From Peterkaempfera bronchialis (GTDB taxonomy: Bacteria; Actinomycetota; Actinomycetes; Streptomycetales; Streptomycetaceae), in assembly GCF_003258605.2 (NCBI RefSeq), contig NZ_CP031264.1, forward strand, positions 3,472,001-3,536,000: DNA of 64,000 bases, written 5' to 3'. Shown here piece by piece: positions 1-8,432 of the stretch. A program made the position numbers and the translations under genes. The stretch's first letter is position 1. Every line of letters starts with the position of its first letter. The notes under the pieces are model-generated. The model was given only the letters and a program-made list of their open reading frames with translations, was not told where the DNA came from and made no database searches.

Positions 1-35
1 CCACGACCCACTTCGACCGGATCGTGGACCACTGA
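1..35 (+). CDS. C-terminal end of an unidentified protein (partial)
   Basis: Only about ten codons are visible, reading TTHFDRIVDH and a TGA at 33-35. A 21-bp tandem duplication starts inside this tail and repeats the last codons and the stop. The gene body lies left of the window, so the function cannot be stated. The reading frame itself is an inference from the open codons and the in-frame stop. Confidence 0.35.
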   Translation, partial: TTHFDRIVDH

Positions 36-58
36 GCCCGGATCGTGGACCACTGAGC
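17..58. repeat. Perfect 21-bp tandem duplication over a stop codon
   Basis: Bases 17-37 and 38-58 are identical and directly adjacent. The unit is 21 bp, a multiple of three, so the second copy stays in frame with the first and supplies a second TGA at 54-56. It looks like a recent slippage or duplication event. Confidence 0.8.
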
Positions 59-80
59 GGTCCGCCCGGGCCGGTGCCGG

Positions 81-1646
81 TCAGGACGCGGGCTTCTCCA
101 AGGCGACCGGGGCGGGCCAGCCGTCGTCCGGGTCGGCCGCCGCACCGGCGGCATAGCCGGCCTGCTCCCTGACCCAGCGGGCCTGCCCCACGACGAAACG
201 ATCCGCCGCGCCGTCCAGGACGCCGCCTGACGGGTCGTCGCTACCGTCCCAGCGCACCGGGTCCCGGTCGGGCTGGAGGATGTCGCGGACCACCATCCCG
301 CACAGGTAGAGGGTGCCGAAGAGGTGCACCAGGATCACCAGGTGGTACCAGTCCTGCGGGATGCCGTGCTGCTTGGCATCGGAGATGAAGGCCAGGTACA
401 TCCACACCCCGAGGAAGTACACCACCTCGCACGCCTGCCAGATCAGGAAGTCCCGCCAGCGGGGCCGGGCCAGGGCGGCGAGCGGGATCAGCCAGAGCAC
501 ATACTGCGGCGAGTACACCTTGTTGGTGAGCACAAACGCGGCGACCACCAGGAAGGCCAGCTGGGCGAAGCGCGGCCGGTGCGGCGCCGACAGGGCGAGC
601 CAGCCGATGCCGAGGCAGCAGAGGACCAGCAGCACGGCGATGGCGAGGTTGAGCGCACCGATGCCGAGCGACTCCCCGCGCTGCTGCTCGATGATCAGCC
701 AGAAGGAGCCGAAGTCCTCCTTGCGGGTCTGGCTGAAGCCGTAGAAGGTCTTCCAGCCGTCCCAGTTCCACAGCATCACCGGGATGTCGACCGCCAGCCA
801 GGCCGCCGCGGTGCCCGCCAGCGCCTGCCCGAACTCCCGCATCCGGCCGCCGCGCAGGCAGAGCACCAGCAGCGGGCCGAGCAGCAGCACCGGGTACAGC
901 TTGGCCGCGGTCGCCAGTCCGATCAGCACACCGGCCGCGACCGGTCGGCGGTTCGCCCAGTAGGCCATGCCCACGGCCGTCAGGGCGACGGCCAGCAGGT
1001 CCCAGTTGATGGTGGCGTTGAGCGCGAGCGCCGGAGCGAGGGCGAAGAGCAGCGCGTCCCAGGGGCGGCGGCGGTGGGTGCGCATCACCGCGATGACCGC
1101 CACCACCGCGCAGACCAGCAGCATCCCGGCGTTGACCATCCAGAACCACTGCTCGCGGTCCGGCACCAGGGTGCCGGACCGGGGCGTCAGCCAGGTGGCG
1201 ACCTGCATGAAGAGCCCGGTGAGCACCGGGTACTCCAGGTACTGCATATGGGGGTCGCGGCTGCCGTCCGCGCCCGCCGGGATCATGTCCCGGTACGGGA
1301 TCAGCCCGTCGGCGAAGCCGCGCCCCGAGAACAGGTGCGGGATGTCGCTGTAGCAGGCGTGGGTGTACTGCGTGGTGGTGCCGAAGAACCAGCCGCTGCT
1401 GTAGCAGGGCGCCTTCTGCGCCAGGCCCAGGACGAAGACGGCGATCACGGCGAGCGCGAGGACCCGGCCGGGGGTCCACCAGGAGGCGCCGAGCAGTGCC
1501 CGGCGGCCGGGCGGGCCGCCCAGCAGCTCGCTGCCGGCGGCGGCCACCGGGTCCTCGTCGGCGGGGACGACCACGGTGTCGGCCGGCGGCTCGGGGTGCT
1601 CGGTCCCGGCGATCTCGTCATGCGCGCTCGACGTCATGGGCGCCAT
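81..1646 (-). CDS. GT87-like (DUF2029) polytopic membrane glycosyltransferase
   Basis: The protein has about 521 residues with a disordered acidic and proline-rich N-terminus followed by roughly ten hydrophobic segments. The motifs YLEYPVL, an NWD loop and AKLYPVLLL are typical of the GT87/DUF2029 family, whose members use polyprenyl-phosphate sugars such as mannose at the outer face of the membrane. The substrate here is not known. I chose the ATG at 1646 (an AGGA lies about 11 bases upstream; a second ATG is at 1637) over the longer frame, which starts at 1742 inside the upstream hairpin. A homologous membrane protein sits beside ponA1 in mycobacteria, so the pairing with the class A PBP is conserved and suggests a cell-envelope role. 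Confidence 0.75.
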   Translation of the reverse strand: MAPMTSSAHDEIAGTEHPEPPADTVVVPADEDPVAAAGSELLGGPPGRRALLGASWWTPGRVLALAVIAVFVLGLAQKAPCYSSGWFFGTTTQYTHACYSDIPHLFSGRGFADGLIPYRDMIPAGADGSRDPHMQYLEYPVLTGLFMQVATWLTPRSGTLVPDREQWFWMVNAGMLLVCAVVAVIAVMRTHRRRPWDALLFALAPALALNATINWDLLAVALTAVGMAYWANRRPVAAGVLIGLATAAKLYPVLLLGPLLVLCLRGGRMREFGQALAGTAAAWLAVDIPVMLWNWDGWKTFYGFSQTRKEDFGSFWLIIEQQRGESLGIGALNLAIAVLLVLCCLGIGWLALSAPHRPRFAQLAFLVVAAFVLTNKVYSPQYVLWLIPLAALARPRWRDFLIWQACEVVYFLGVWMYLAFISDAKQHGIPQDWYHLVILVHLFGTLYLCGMVVRDILQPDRDPVRWDGSDDPSGGVLDGAADRFVVGQARWVREQAGYAAGAAADPDDGWPAPVALEKPAS

Positions 1647-1733
1647 ACTGCCGCACGATTCCTGGGTACGCGGTAGCTGCCCGCACTGCGATCCGGGGAC
1701 CCTGCCTTCGTGCCGCGCTATGTCCGGAAATGC

Positions 1734-1767
1734 CGCGGCCACGGCGGGCAGGCCCGCCGTGGCCGCG
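1734..1767 (-). terminator. Terminator of the class A PBP gene
   Basis: A perfect 15-bp stem with arms 1734-1748 and 1753-1767 and a four-base loop follows the PBP stop codon at 1799 in the direction of transcription. There is no T-run, which is common for Streptomyces hairpin terminators. Confidence 0.75.
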
Positions 1768-1798
1768 TACGGTGCCCCGAAGGGGCCGGGTCGTCCGG

Positions 1799-4534
1799 CT
1801 ATCCGCCGCTGTCCGCAGCACCGGTGGTGCCGCCGAGCCAGCCGCCTCCGGTGCCACCGCCGACGCCACCGGGTCGGCCGCCCCCGCCCCCCTCGGGGGC
1901 GCTGGGGGTGGTCTCGGGGGAGTCGACCGGGGTGGGACTGGTGCCGCCGGGGCCGTTTCCGTTGCCGTTGCCGCCGCCGAGCACTCCGCCGGTGTTCCAG
2001 CCGCCGGCGCCGTTGCCGTTGCCGCCGCCGTCGGGGAAGCCGTCCGAGTTGCCCGGGTCAGGCATCGTGGGGGCGGACGGGGGCCTCCTGGACGGGGTGT
2101 CGGACGGCGGGGCCGAGGGCGGCTCCGAGGAGGCGCTGGCGCTCGGCGACGGGGAGGCGGTGCTGGGAGCACCCGAGGCGTCGAGCTTGACGGCGTCGAG
2201 GTCGCCCGGCGTCGGGAAGGGCTGCTCCTGGGTGCCCTGGAGCGCGGCCGTCATGTACTCGGTCCAGATCTCGGTGGGGTACTTGCCACCGTGCACCGAG
2301 TCGCTGATGTTGCCGGTGCCCAGGCCGTACATCTGCTGGAGGCCCTTCTTGCTGCCGGGCTTCTCCCGCCACATGGCGACTGCGGTCGACAGCTGCGGGG
2401 TGTAGCCGACGAACCAGGCCGACTTGTTCTCGTCGGTGGTGCCGGTCTTGCCCGCCGCGACCCGGCCGAGGGCCTTGGCGGCGGCGCCGGTGCCGCCGTC
2501 CTTCCAGATGACGTCCTTGAGCACGTCGGTCACGGTGTCGGCGACGGCCGCGTCCATGGCCCGGTTGCTCTCCGGCTGGCCGAACCCCTTCAGCTTGGTG
2601 CCCTCGTGCGTCACGCTGACCACCGAGTAGGGGTCCACCTCGGTGCCGCTGGCGGCGAAGGTGGCGTAGGCGTTGGCCATCCGGATGGCGCTCGGGGTGG
2701 AGGTGCCGATCGAGAAGGAGGCGTTGAGCGAGGCCAGGCTCTCCTTGCGGAGGCCGACCGCCTGCGACATCTCGCTGACCTTCTTCAGCCCGACGTCCTC
2801 ACCGAGCTGCACAAACGGGGTGTTGACGGAGTAGAGCATCGCCGTGCGGAGGCTGATGTAGCCCCATGCCTTGGGCGACTCGTTGGTCTGGAGCAGGACC
2901 GATCCGTCCTGCTGGGTCACGTAGTTGCCGTCGAGCTGCCGGATCCTGATCTTGTCATTGCCGTTGTAGCGGCTGTCCGGGGTGATCCGGGTCGGCTTGC
3001 CCTGGGAGTCCAGCTTGGTCTGCACTCCGTACTCCATGGCGGAGGCCAGCACGATCGGCTTCATGGTGGAGCCGATCGGGATGCCGGTGGAGTCGGCGTT
3101 GTTGGTGAAGTGCTTGAGGTAGTCCGGGCCGCCGTAGAGAGCGACGATCTTGCCGGTCCCGGGCTCCACCGAGGCGGCGCCGACCTGGACGTCGGAGTCG
3201 GTCTTGGGGCGCTTCTTGGCGTCGAAGTTGGCCTTCGAGACCTTCTTGACGGCCGCTTCCAGCTCGGCGACCTTCTTCTTGTCGAAGGTGGTGCGGATGG
3301 TGTAGCCGCCCCGGTCGAGGTCCTTCTGCTCGATGCCCTTGCTCTTCACGAACCGCTGGGCGGTGTCGACCAGGTAGCCCTTCTGGCCGCCGAGGTTGGA
3401 GGCCCCCTGCTCCTTGACCGGCTCGGGGAAGGTGGTGCACTTGTCCCGGTCGGCCTGGGAGAGGTGGTTGAACCGGACCATGTTGTCGAGGATGTCGCCC
3501 CAGCGCGCGACGGCGCGAGCGTGGTTGGCGGCGTTCAGCGACGGGTCGTAGTAGCCGGCGCCCTTGAGCAGACCGGCCAGCATCGCGGCATGGCAGGCGT
3601 CCAGGTCCTTGGCGTTCATGTTGTAGTACGCCTTGGCCGCCGCCTGCACTCCATAGCTGCCCCGGCCGAACCAGCTGGTGTTGAGGTAGCCCTCAAGGAT
3701 CTCTTCCTTGGACTTCTCCTTGTCCACCCGCAGGGTGACAAAGAGCTCCTTGACCTTGCGGGAGAGCGTCTGGTCCTGGCTCAGGAAGGCGTTCTTGACG
3801 TACTGCTGGGTGATGGTGGAGCCACCCTGGGTCTCACCGCCCTGGGCCATGTTGAGCACGGCGCGGGCGATGCCCTTGGGGTCGATGCCGTGGTCGGTCT
3901 TGAAGCTGGCGTTCTCCGCCGAGATCGCGGCCCACTGCATCTCCGTGCTGATGTGGTCCAGGTGCACGATCTGCCGGTTGGTCTCACCGGTGGTGGCCAG
4001 GGTGGTGCCGTCGGACCACTGGTAGATGTTGTTCTGCTGCTGCACGGCCTTGTTGAGGTCCGGCAGCGTGGTCTGCGAGTACGCCACCCCGACGGCTGCC
4101 ACCGAGCCGCCGAAGAAGATCAGGAAGACGCTGAGCATCTGCTTCCACGAGGGCAGCCAGCGGCGCACGCCGCTCTTGCCCCAGCGCGGGTAGTCGATGA
4201 AGCGCTTCTTCGGCGGGGTGCGCCCGGCTCTGCCGGACGGACCGGTGGTGCCGTTGGCAGCCCGGCCGCCGCCGCGCTTGGCGGCCTTGCGCATCTCGGC
4301 ACGGGTCATCCGCGGCTGCTGCGCGGTGTGCTGCTGACCGCCGGGGCGCGCGGTGGCGCGGCGCCGACTGCCGGGGGCGCCCGCGCCAGGTCCGCCCGCG
4401 CCGGGTGCGCCGGCGGGGTTTCCGTTGTACGGGGGGCGGCCGCCGGGGGGCTGCCGTTCGCCCCCGGGCTGTGCGCCGCGGCGTCCAGGGGCGTTGCCGC
4501 CGTCCTGCGGCGGTTTGCGCCGGTGTTCGCTCAT
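1799..4534 (-). CDS. ponA: Class A penicillin-binding protein (bifunctional transglycosylase/transpeptidase)
   Basis: This 911-residue protein polymerises lipid II and crosslinks peptidoglycan at the outer face of the membrane. A long basic Gly/Pro-rich cytoplasmic tail precedes one membrane segment. A GT51 domain follows, with the SAEN glutamate region, GGSTITQQ and a downstream RK..E motif. The transpeptidase domain shows GSTMKP (near residue 488), SVN (near 569) and KTGTTD (near 695). The C-terminus is a 150-residue disordered Pro/Gly/Ser tail with no PASTA domain, matching PonA1 rather than PonA2. The ATG at 4534 has a GAGGAG ribosome site 10 bases upstream; the longer frame to 4612 does not. 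The neighbours PadR, inositol-phosphate synthase and GT87 match the mycobacterial ponA1 locus. Confidence 0.93.
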   Translation of the reverse strand: MSEHRRKPPQDGGNAPGRRGAQPGGERQPPGGRPPYNGNPAGAPGAGGPGAGAPGSRRRATARPGGQQHTAQQPRMTRAEMRKAAKRGGGRAANGTTGPSGRAGRTPPKKRFIDYPRWGKSGVRRWLPSWKQMLSVFLIFFGGSVAAVGVAYSQTTLPDLNKAVQQQNNIYQWSDGTTLATTGETNRQIVHLDHISTEMQWAAISAENASFKTDHGIDPKGIARAVLNMAQGGETQGGSTITQQYVKNAFLSQDQTLSRKVKELFVTLRVDKEKSKEEILEGYLNTSWFGRGSYGVQAAAKAYYNMNAKDLDACHAAMLAGLLKGAGYYDPSLNAANHARAVARWGDILDNMVRFNHLSQADRDKCTTFPEPVKEQGASNLGGQKGYLVDTAQRFVKSKGIEQKDLDRGGYTIRTTFDKKKVAELEAAVKKVSKANFDAKKRPKTDSDVQVGAASVEPGTGKIVALYGGPDYLKHFTNNADSTGIPIGSTMKPIVLASAMEYGVQTKLDSQGKPTRITPDSRYNGNDKIRIRQLDGNYVTQQDGSVLLQTNESPKAWGYISLRTAMLYSVNTPFVQLGEDVGLKKVSEMSQAVGLRKESLASLNASFSIGTSTPSAIRMANAYATFAASGTEVDPYSVVSVTHEGTKLKGFGQPESNRAMDAAVADTVTDVLKDVIWKDGGTGAAAKALGRVAAGKTGTTDENKSAWFVGYTPQLSTAVAMWREKPGSKKGLQQMYGLGTGNISDSVHGGKYPTEIWTEYMTAALQGTQEQPFPTPGDLDAVKLDASGAPSTASPSPSASASSEPPSAPPSDTPSRRPPSAPTMPDPGNSDGFPDGGGNGNGAGGWNTGGVLGGGNGNGNGPGGTSPTPVDSPETTPSAPEGGGGGRPGGVGGGTGGGWLGGTTGAADSGG

Positions 4535-4998
4535 GCTCCAGCTACTCCTCGGCCAGGCGCTCGGGCCTGAAGGCGGTAGTCCACATCCACTCCCCGCAGG
4601 CGGCCGAAGCACCCACGGGATTCCCCCGAATCACCTGCCGTCCGGATCTGACGTGCCCGGCACGGCGGAGTGCACCGGTGACAACTACGTCCCGGACTCC
4701 ATTTCGGTTCCCGTTTCCCCTGTGCACAGGCGACAGCGTACGCAGGCGGCGAAGCCTTCCAAACGGGCATCAACTATCAATCCAGGCAAAGCGCCCGCAG
4801 ATCATTACTCCCCCGTTGCCCGGGCGCCCCGATGGGCGCCCCGTGCACACCTTGTGATCACTTTCATCCGCACCCCCCTTGCCCCGGCGAACCCATCGTC
4901 CTATCGTGCTCGATATATCGAGTCGATACATCGGCGCGGCATATCGCGCCGATGCATCCGACTCTCGGCACTGGGCCCCGGAAGGAGGCGAGGCGGAG
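4535..4998. promoter_or_regulatory. Divergent ponA/padR intergenic region
   Basis: This 464-bp gap separates the leftward PBP gene from the rightward PadR gene and must hold both promoters. I see no convincing coding frame. It is more AT-rich than its surroundings in the centre, and it carries the 13-bp-spaced repeat array described separately close to padR. Confidence 0.6.
4911..4959. promoter_or_regulatory. Operator-like array of four 10-mers at 13-bp spacing
   Basis: Near-palindromic 10-mers start at 4911 (CGATATATCG), 4924 (CGATACATCG), 4937 (CGGCATATCG) and 4950 (CGATGCATCC), each exactly 13 bases after the last. The first is the core of a perfect 14-bp palindrome at 4909-4922. The third and its flanks form an inverted repeat with 10-bp arms at 4929-4938 and 4945-4954. 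The array ends 39 bases before the padR ATG. Autoregulation by PadR proteins through nearby inverted repeats is common; binding here is an inference. Confidence 0.6.
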
Positions 4999-5604
4999 AT
5001 GAGCAGGCGCTCCGGCATCCTGGAGTTCGCCGTACTCGGCCTGCTGCACGACGCCCCCATGCACGGCTATGAGCTCCGCAAGCGGCTCAACGTCCTGCTG
5101 GGCTCCTTCCGTGCCTTCTCGTACGGAACGCTCTACCCCTGCCTGAAGAGCCTGGTTGCCCAGGGCTTCCTGGTGGAGGACAACCCGGACGAGCAGTACG
5201 TGCCCGCCACCGCCCTCAACGGCAAGCGGTCGAAGATCGTCTACCGGCTGACCCCGGAGGGGAAGCAGCGCTTCGAGGAGCTGCTCTCCGACTCCGGCCC
5301 CGACGCCTGGGAGGACGAGCACTTCGGCGTCCACTTCGCGTTCTTCGGCCGTACCGACAAGGCCGTCCGGATGCGCGTCCTCGAAGGGCGCCGCAGCCGG
5401 CTGGAGGAGCGTCTGGAGCGGATGCGCACGTCACTCGCCCGCACCCGCGAGCGGCTGGACGACTACACCCTCGAACTACAGCGGCACGGCCTGGAGTCGG
5501 TGGAGCGGGAGGTCCGGTGGCTCAACGAGCTCATCGAGACCGAACGCGCCAACCGGACCGGCCGGGGCAGCCCCGAGCTGCCGCCCGACCGGCCGGAGCA
5601 CTGA
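4999..5604 (+). CDS. PadR-family transcriptional regulator
   Basis: The 201-residue protein begins with the PadR winged-helix pattern (ILEFAVLGLLHDAPMHGYEL, then an S-YGTLYP region) over about residues 5-110. A C-terminal half rich in Arg, Glu and Leu heptads follows, as in the PadR dimerisation coiled coil. The ATG at 4999 fits the family start and has GGAGG ten bases upstream; the longer frame from 4879 would run through the operator-like array. PadR proteins usually repress a neighbouring transporter or enzyme gene and themselves. Here the neighbour in the same direction is inositol-3-phosphate synthase, the same pairing seen in mycobacteria (a PadR gene next to ino1). The ligand is unknown. 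Confidence 0.88.
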   Translation: MSRRSGILEFAVLGLLHDAPMHGYELRKRLNVLLGSFRAFSYGTLYPCLKSLVAQGFLVEDNPDEQYVPATALNGKRSKIVYRLTPEGKQRFEELLSDSGPDAWEDEHFGVHFAFFGRTDKAVRMRVLEGRRSRLEERLERMRTSLARTRERLDDYTLELQRHGLESVEREVRWLNELIETERANRTGRGSPELPPDRPEH

Positions 5605-5717
5605 CACCGCGCCGACCGCCGCCGAGGTCGACGCGGGCACGGCAGGCAGGACTGCCGACAGGAGGACGGGCCCGTACAGCCCCCCGGCACCGGACCGTCC
5701 GTCGAAGCAACCAAGCT

Positions 5718-5744
5718 GAGGGCCGCCACTAGGCGGTGGCCCTC
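5718..5744 (+). promoter_or_regulatory. Hairpin in the ino1 leader or weak padR terminator
   Basis: A 10-bp stem with one G-U pair has arms GAGGGCCGCC at 5718-5727 and GGTGGCCCTC at 5735-5744. It lies 28 bases before the ino1 start and about 14 before its ribosome site. No T-run follows. It could terminate padR or act in the ino1 leader; the sequence does not decide. Confidence 0.5.
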
Positions 5745-5772
5745 TTGAGAACACACACAGGGAGCAACCGGA

Positions 5773-6855
5773 ATGGGTTCGGTTCGCGTAGCCATCGTGG
5801 GCGTGGGCAACTGCGCCGCGTCGCTGGTGCAGGGCGTGGAGTACTACAAGGACGCCGACCCGGCCTCCAAGGTCCCCGGCCTGATGCACGTCCAGTTCGG
5901 CGAGTACCACGTCCGTGACGTCGAGTTCGTCGCCGCCTTCGACGTGGACGCCAAGAAGGTCGGCCAGGACCTGGCCCACGCCATCGTCGCCAGCGAGAAC
6001 AACACCATCAAGATCTGCGACGTGCCGCCGACCGGCATCACCGTGCAGCGCGGCCACACGCTGGACGGCCTCGGCAAGTACTACCGCGAGACCATCGAGG
6101 AGTCCGCCGAGGAGCCGGTGGACGTCGTCCAGGTCCTCAAGGAGCAGCAGGTCGACGTCCTCGTCTGCTACCTGCCCGTGGGCTCCGAGGCCGCGGCGAA
6201 GTTCTACGCCCAGTGCGCCATCGACGCCAAGGTCGCCTTCGTCAACGCCCTCCCGGTCTTCATCGCCGGCACCAAGGAGTGGGCGGACAAGTTCACCGAG
6301 GCCGGTGTCCCGATCGTCGGTGACGACATCAAGTCGCAGGTCGGCGCCACCATCACGCACCGCGTGATGGCCAAGCTGTTCGAGGACCGGGGTGTGCTCC
6401 TGGAGCGCACCATGCAGCTGAACGTCGGCGGCAACATGGACTTCAAGAACATGCTGGAGCGCGACCGCCTGGAGTCCAAGAAGATCTCCAAGACCCAGGC
6501 CGTCACCTCGCAGGTCAGGGACCGCGACCTGGGCGCCAACAACGTCCACATCGGCCCCTCCGACTACGTCGCCTGGCTGGACGACCGCAAGTGGGCGTAC
6601 GTCCGCCTGGAGGGCCGTGCGTTCGGCGACGTCCCGCTGAACCTGGAGTACAAGCTGGAGGTCTGGGACTCCCCGAACTCGGCCGGTGTGATCATCGACG
6701 CCCTGCGCGCCGCGAAGATCGCCAAGGACCGGGGCATCGGCGGCCCCATCCTCTCCGCCTCCTCGTACTTCATGAAGTCCCCGCCGGTGCAGTACTTCGA
6801 CGACGAGGCCCGCGACAACGTGGAGAAGTTCATCCGCGGCGAGGTCGAGCGCTGA
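5773..6855 (+). CDS. ino1: Inositol-3-phosphate synthase
   Basis: This 360-residue enzyme converts glucose 6-phosphate to 1D-myo-inositol 3-phosphate with bound NAD. It supplies inositol for mycothiol and phosphatidylinositol lipids in actinobacteria. The N-terminus carries the Rossmann motif [10 protein letters not shown] near residues 10-19. The region with [10 protein letters not shown] and the [12 protein letters not shown] stretch are catalytic-domain signatures of the short bacterial/archaeal form. The ATG at 5773 has AGGGAGC about eight bases upstream. The coding sequence is strongly GC3-biased with very regular codon use, suggesting high expression. A strong hairpin follows at 6900. 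Confidence 0.96.
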   Translation: MGSVRVAIVGVGNCAASLVQGVEYYKDADPASKVPGLMHVQFGEYHVRDVEFVAAFDVDAKKVGQDLAHAIVASENNTIKICDVPPTGITVQRGHTLDGLGKYYRETIEESAEEPVDVVQVLKEQQVDVLVCYLPVGSEAAAKFYAQCAIDAKVAFVNALPVFIAGTKEWADKFTEAGVPIVGDDIKSQVGATITHRVMAKLFEDRGVLLERTMQLNVGGNMDFKNMLERDRLESKKISKTQAVTSQVRDRDLGANNVHIGPSDYVAWLDDRKWAYVRLEGRAFGDVPLNLEYKLEVWDSPNSAGVIIDALRAAKIAKDRGIGGPILSASSYFMKSPPVQYFDDEARDNVEKFIRGEVER

Positions 6856-6899
6856 GCGCACCGAGGCGCTCGGCCCGGCGCTGAGCTCCGGAATCGGCT

Positions 6900-6946
6900 G
6901 ACGAGGGGTTCCCATCCGTGCGGGTCACGGCAGGGAGCCCCTCGTC
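6900..6946 (+). terminator. Terminator of ino1
   Basis: A 14-bp stem with one G-U pair has arms 6900-6913 and 6933-6946 and a 19-base loop, 45 bases after the ino1 stop. The bases CGTTT follow. Confidence 0.8.
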
Positions 6947-6984
6947 CGTTTCCCGGCGCGCGCCGGGCGTGCAACCCTTGGGAG

Positions 6985-8373
6985 GTGGCGATCACCGACG
7001 GGCCCGCCTCCGTGCCCACCCCCGAGCAGGCCGGGGAACCCGCCGACCGGCCGCTGTCCTCCCACCGCTCACGGCTGGTCGCGCTCCTCCGGCTGCGCGA
7101 CTTCCGGAAGCTGCTGGCCGTACGGCTGCTCTCGCAGCTGTCGGACGGCGTCTTCCAGGTGTCGCTGGCTTCCTATGTGATCTTCTCCCCCGAGCGGCAG
7201 GCCACCCCCGGCGCCATCGCCTCCGCGCTGGCGGTGATGCTGCTGCCGTTCTCCCTGGTGGGACCGTTCACCGGGGTGCTGCTGGACCGGTGGCGGCGCC
7301 GGCAGGTGCTCTTCCTCGGCAATCTGGCGCGGTCTGTGCTGGTCCTGGGCACCGCCGCGCTGGTGGTGGCCGAGGTACCGGACTGGCTCTACTTCTGCGC
7401 GGCGCTGCTGGTGACCGCGGTCAACCGGTTCATCCTGGCGGGCCTGTCGGCGGCGCTGCCCCGGGTGGTCGACGACCAGCTGCTGGTCACCGCGAACTCG
7501 GTCTCCCCCACCCTGGGCACCGTGGTGGCCACGGCGGGCGGCGGAGCCGCCTTCCTGGTCAACCTGGTCCTCCCGCGCGGCACCGCCTCGGACACCGTGC
7601 TGGTGCTGCTCTCCGCCGTGCTGTACCTGAGCGCCTCGCTGGCGGCCCGGCGGATGCCGCCTGACCTGCTGGGCCCCGAGCACCGCCCGGACCGGCCGCC
7701 GCTGCGGCAGGCCGTCGGCGAGACGGCGCGCGGCCTGGCGGACGGCGTGCGGCACCTGGTGCACGACTGCCGCCCCGCCGCACATGCGCTGGCCGCCGTG
7801 ACGGTGACCCGGTTCTGCTACGGCGTCCTCATCGTCATGGTGCTGATGCTCAGCCGCTACACCTTCAACGACCCGTCCGACAACGCCGCCGGCATGGCCA
7901 CCCTGGGGATCGCGGTGGGCGTCTCCGGCATCGGCTTCTTCCTGGCCGCAGTGGTCAGCCCATGGCTGACCCGGCGGCTGGGCGTCGCCGGCTGGATGGT
8001 CTGCTGCCTGGTCGCGGCTGCCCTGTTCGTCCCGGGGCTGGGCCTCTTCTTCTCGCCGCTGCCGACCCTCGCGGCCGCGCTGCTGCTGGGGTTGATCACC
8101 CAGGGCGCGAAGATCTGCACCGACACCATCGTGCAGAGCGCCGTGGAGGACGACTACCGGGGCCGCGTCTTCGCCCTCTACGACGTGCTCTTCAATGTGG
8201 CGTTCGTGGCCGCTGCGGCGCTCACCGCACTGGTGCTGCCGCTCTCCGGGCAGTCGGTGCCGGTGGTGGTCGGCGTCGCGGTGCTGTACGGGCTGACCGC
8301 CGTCGGCTATGCGCGTGCGGTCCGCCGCAGGCCGCCCCCTCGGCAGCACAGCGAGCACGCCCCCGCTGCCTGA
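6985..8373 (+). CDS. MFS transporter
   Basis: The 462-residue polytopic protein starts with a short hydrophilic leader and then shows about 12 hydrophobic segments. GVLLDRWRRRQVLFLGN matches the MFS loop 2-3 signature (G-x3-D-R-x-R-R-R). It is most like the drug-exporter branch of the major facilitator superfamily; the substrate cannot be read from sequence. The start is uncertain: the GTG at 6985 directly abuts the GGGAG of its own ribosome site, with no normal spacing. It is convergent with cca and shares a terminator with it. Confidence 0.82.
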   Translation: MAITDGPASVPTPEQAGEPADRPLSSHRSRLVALLRLRDFRKLLAVRLLSQLSDGVFQVSLASYVIFSPERQATPGAIASALAVMLLPFSLVGPFTGVLLDRWRRRQVLFLGNLARSVLVLGTAALVVAEVPDWLYFCAALLVTAVNRFILAGLSAALPRVVDDQLLVTANSVSPTLGTVVATAGGGAAFLVNLVLPRGTASDTVLVLLSAVLYLSASLAARRMPPDLLGPEHRPDRPPLRQAVGETARGLADGVRHLVHDCRPAAHALAAVTVTRFCYGVLIVMVLMLSRYTFNDPSDNAAGMATLGIAVGVSGIGFFLAAVVSPWLTRRLGVAGWMVCCLVAAALFVPGLGLFFSPLPTLAAALLLGLITQGAKICTDTIVQSAVEDDYRGRVFALYDVLFNVAFVAAAALTALVLPLSGQSVPVVVGVAVLYGLTAVGYARAVRRRPPPRQHSEHAPAA

Positions 8374-8377
8374 GCCC

Positions 8378-8409
8378 GGTGCGGCCCCGCCCGCCGGCGG
8401 GACCGCACC
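8378..8409. terminator. Shared terminator of the MFS gene and cca
   Basis: Arms 8378-8391 and 8396-8409 form a stem of seven plus six base pairs with one C/A mismatch and a four-base loop. It sits in the 59-bp gap between two convergent stop codons and can work in both directions. Confidence 0.8.
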
Positions 8410-8432
8410 CGTCATCTGCGGTCGGTCTGCGG

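Noticed and set aside
1496-4570. Open frame of 1024 codons on the plus strand
   Set aside because: It is antisense to the class A PBP and rich in Ala/Gly/Arg/Val without domains; such shadows are normal at this GC content.
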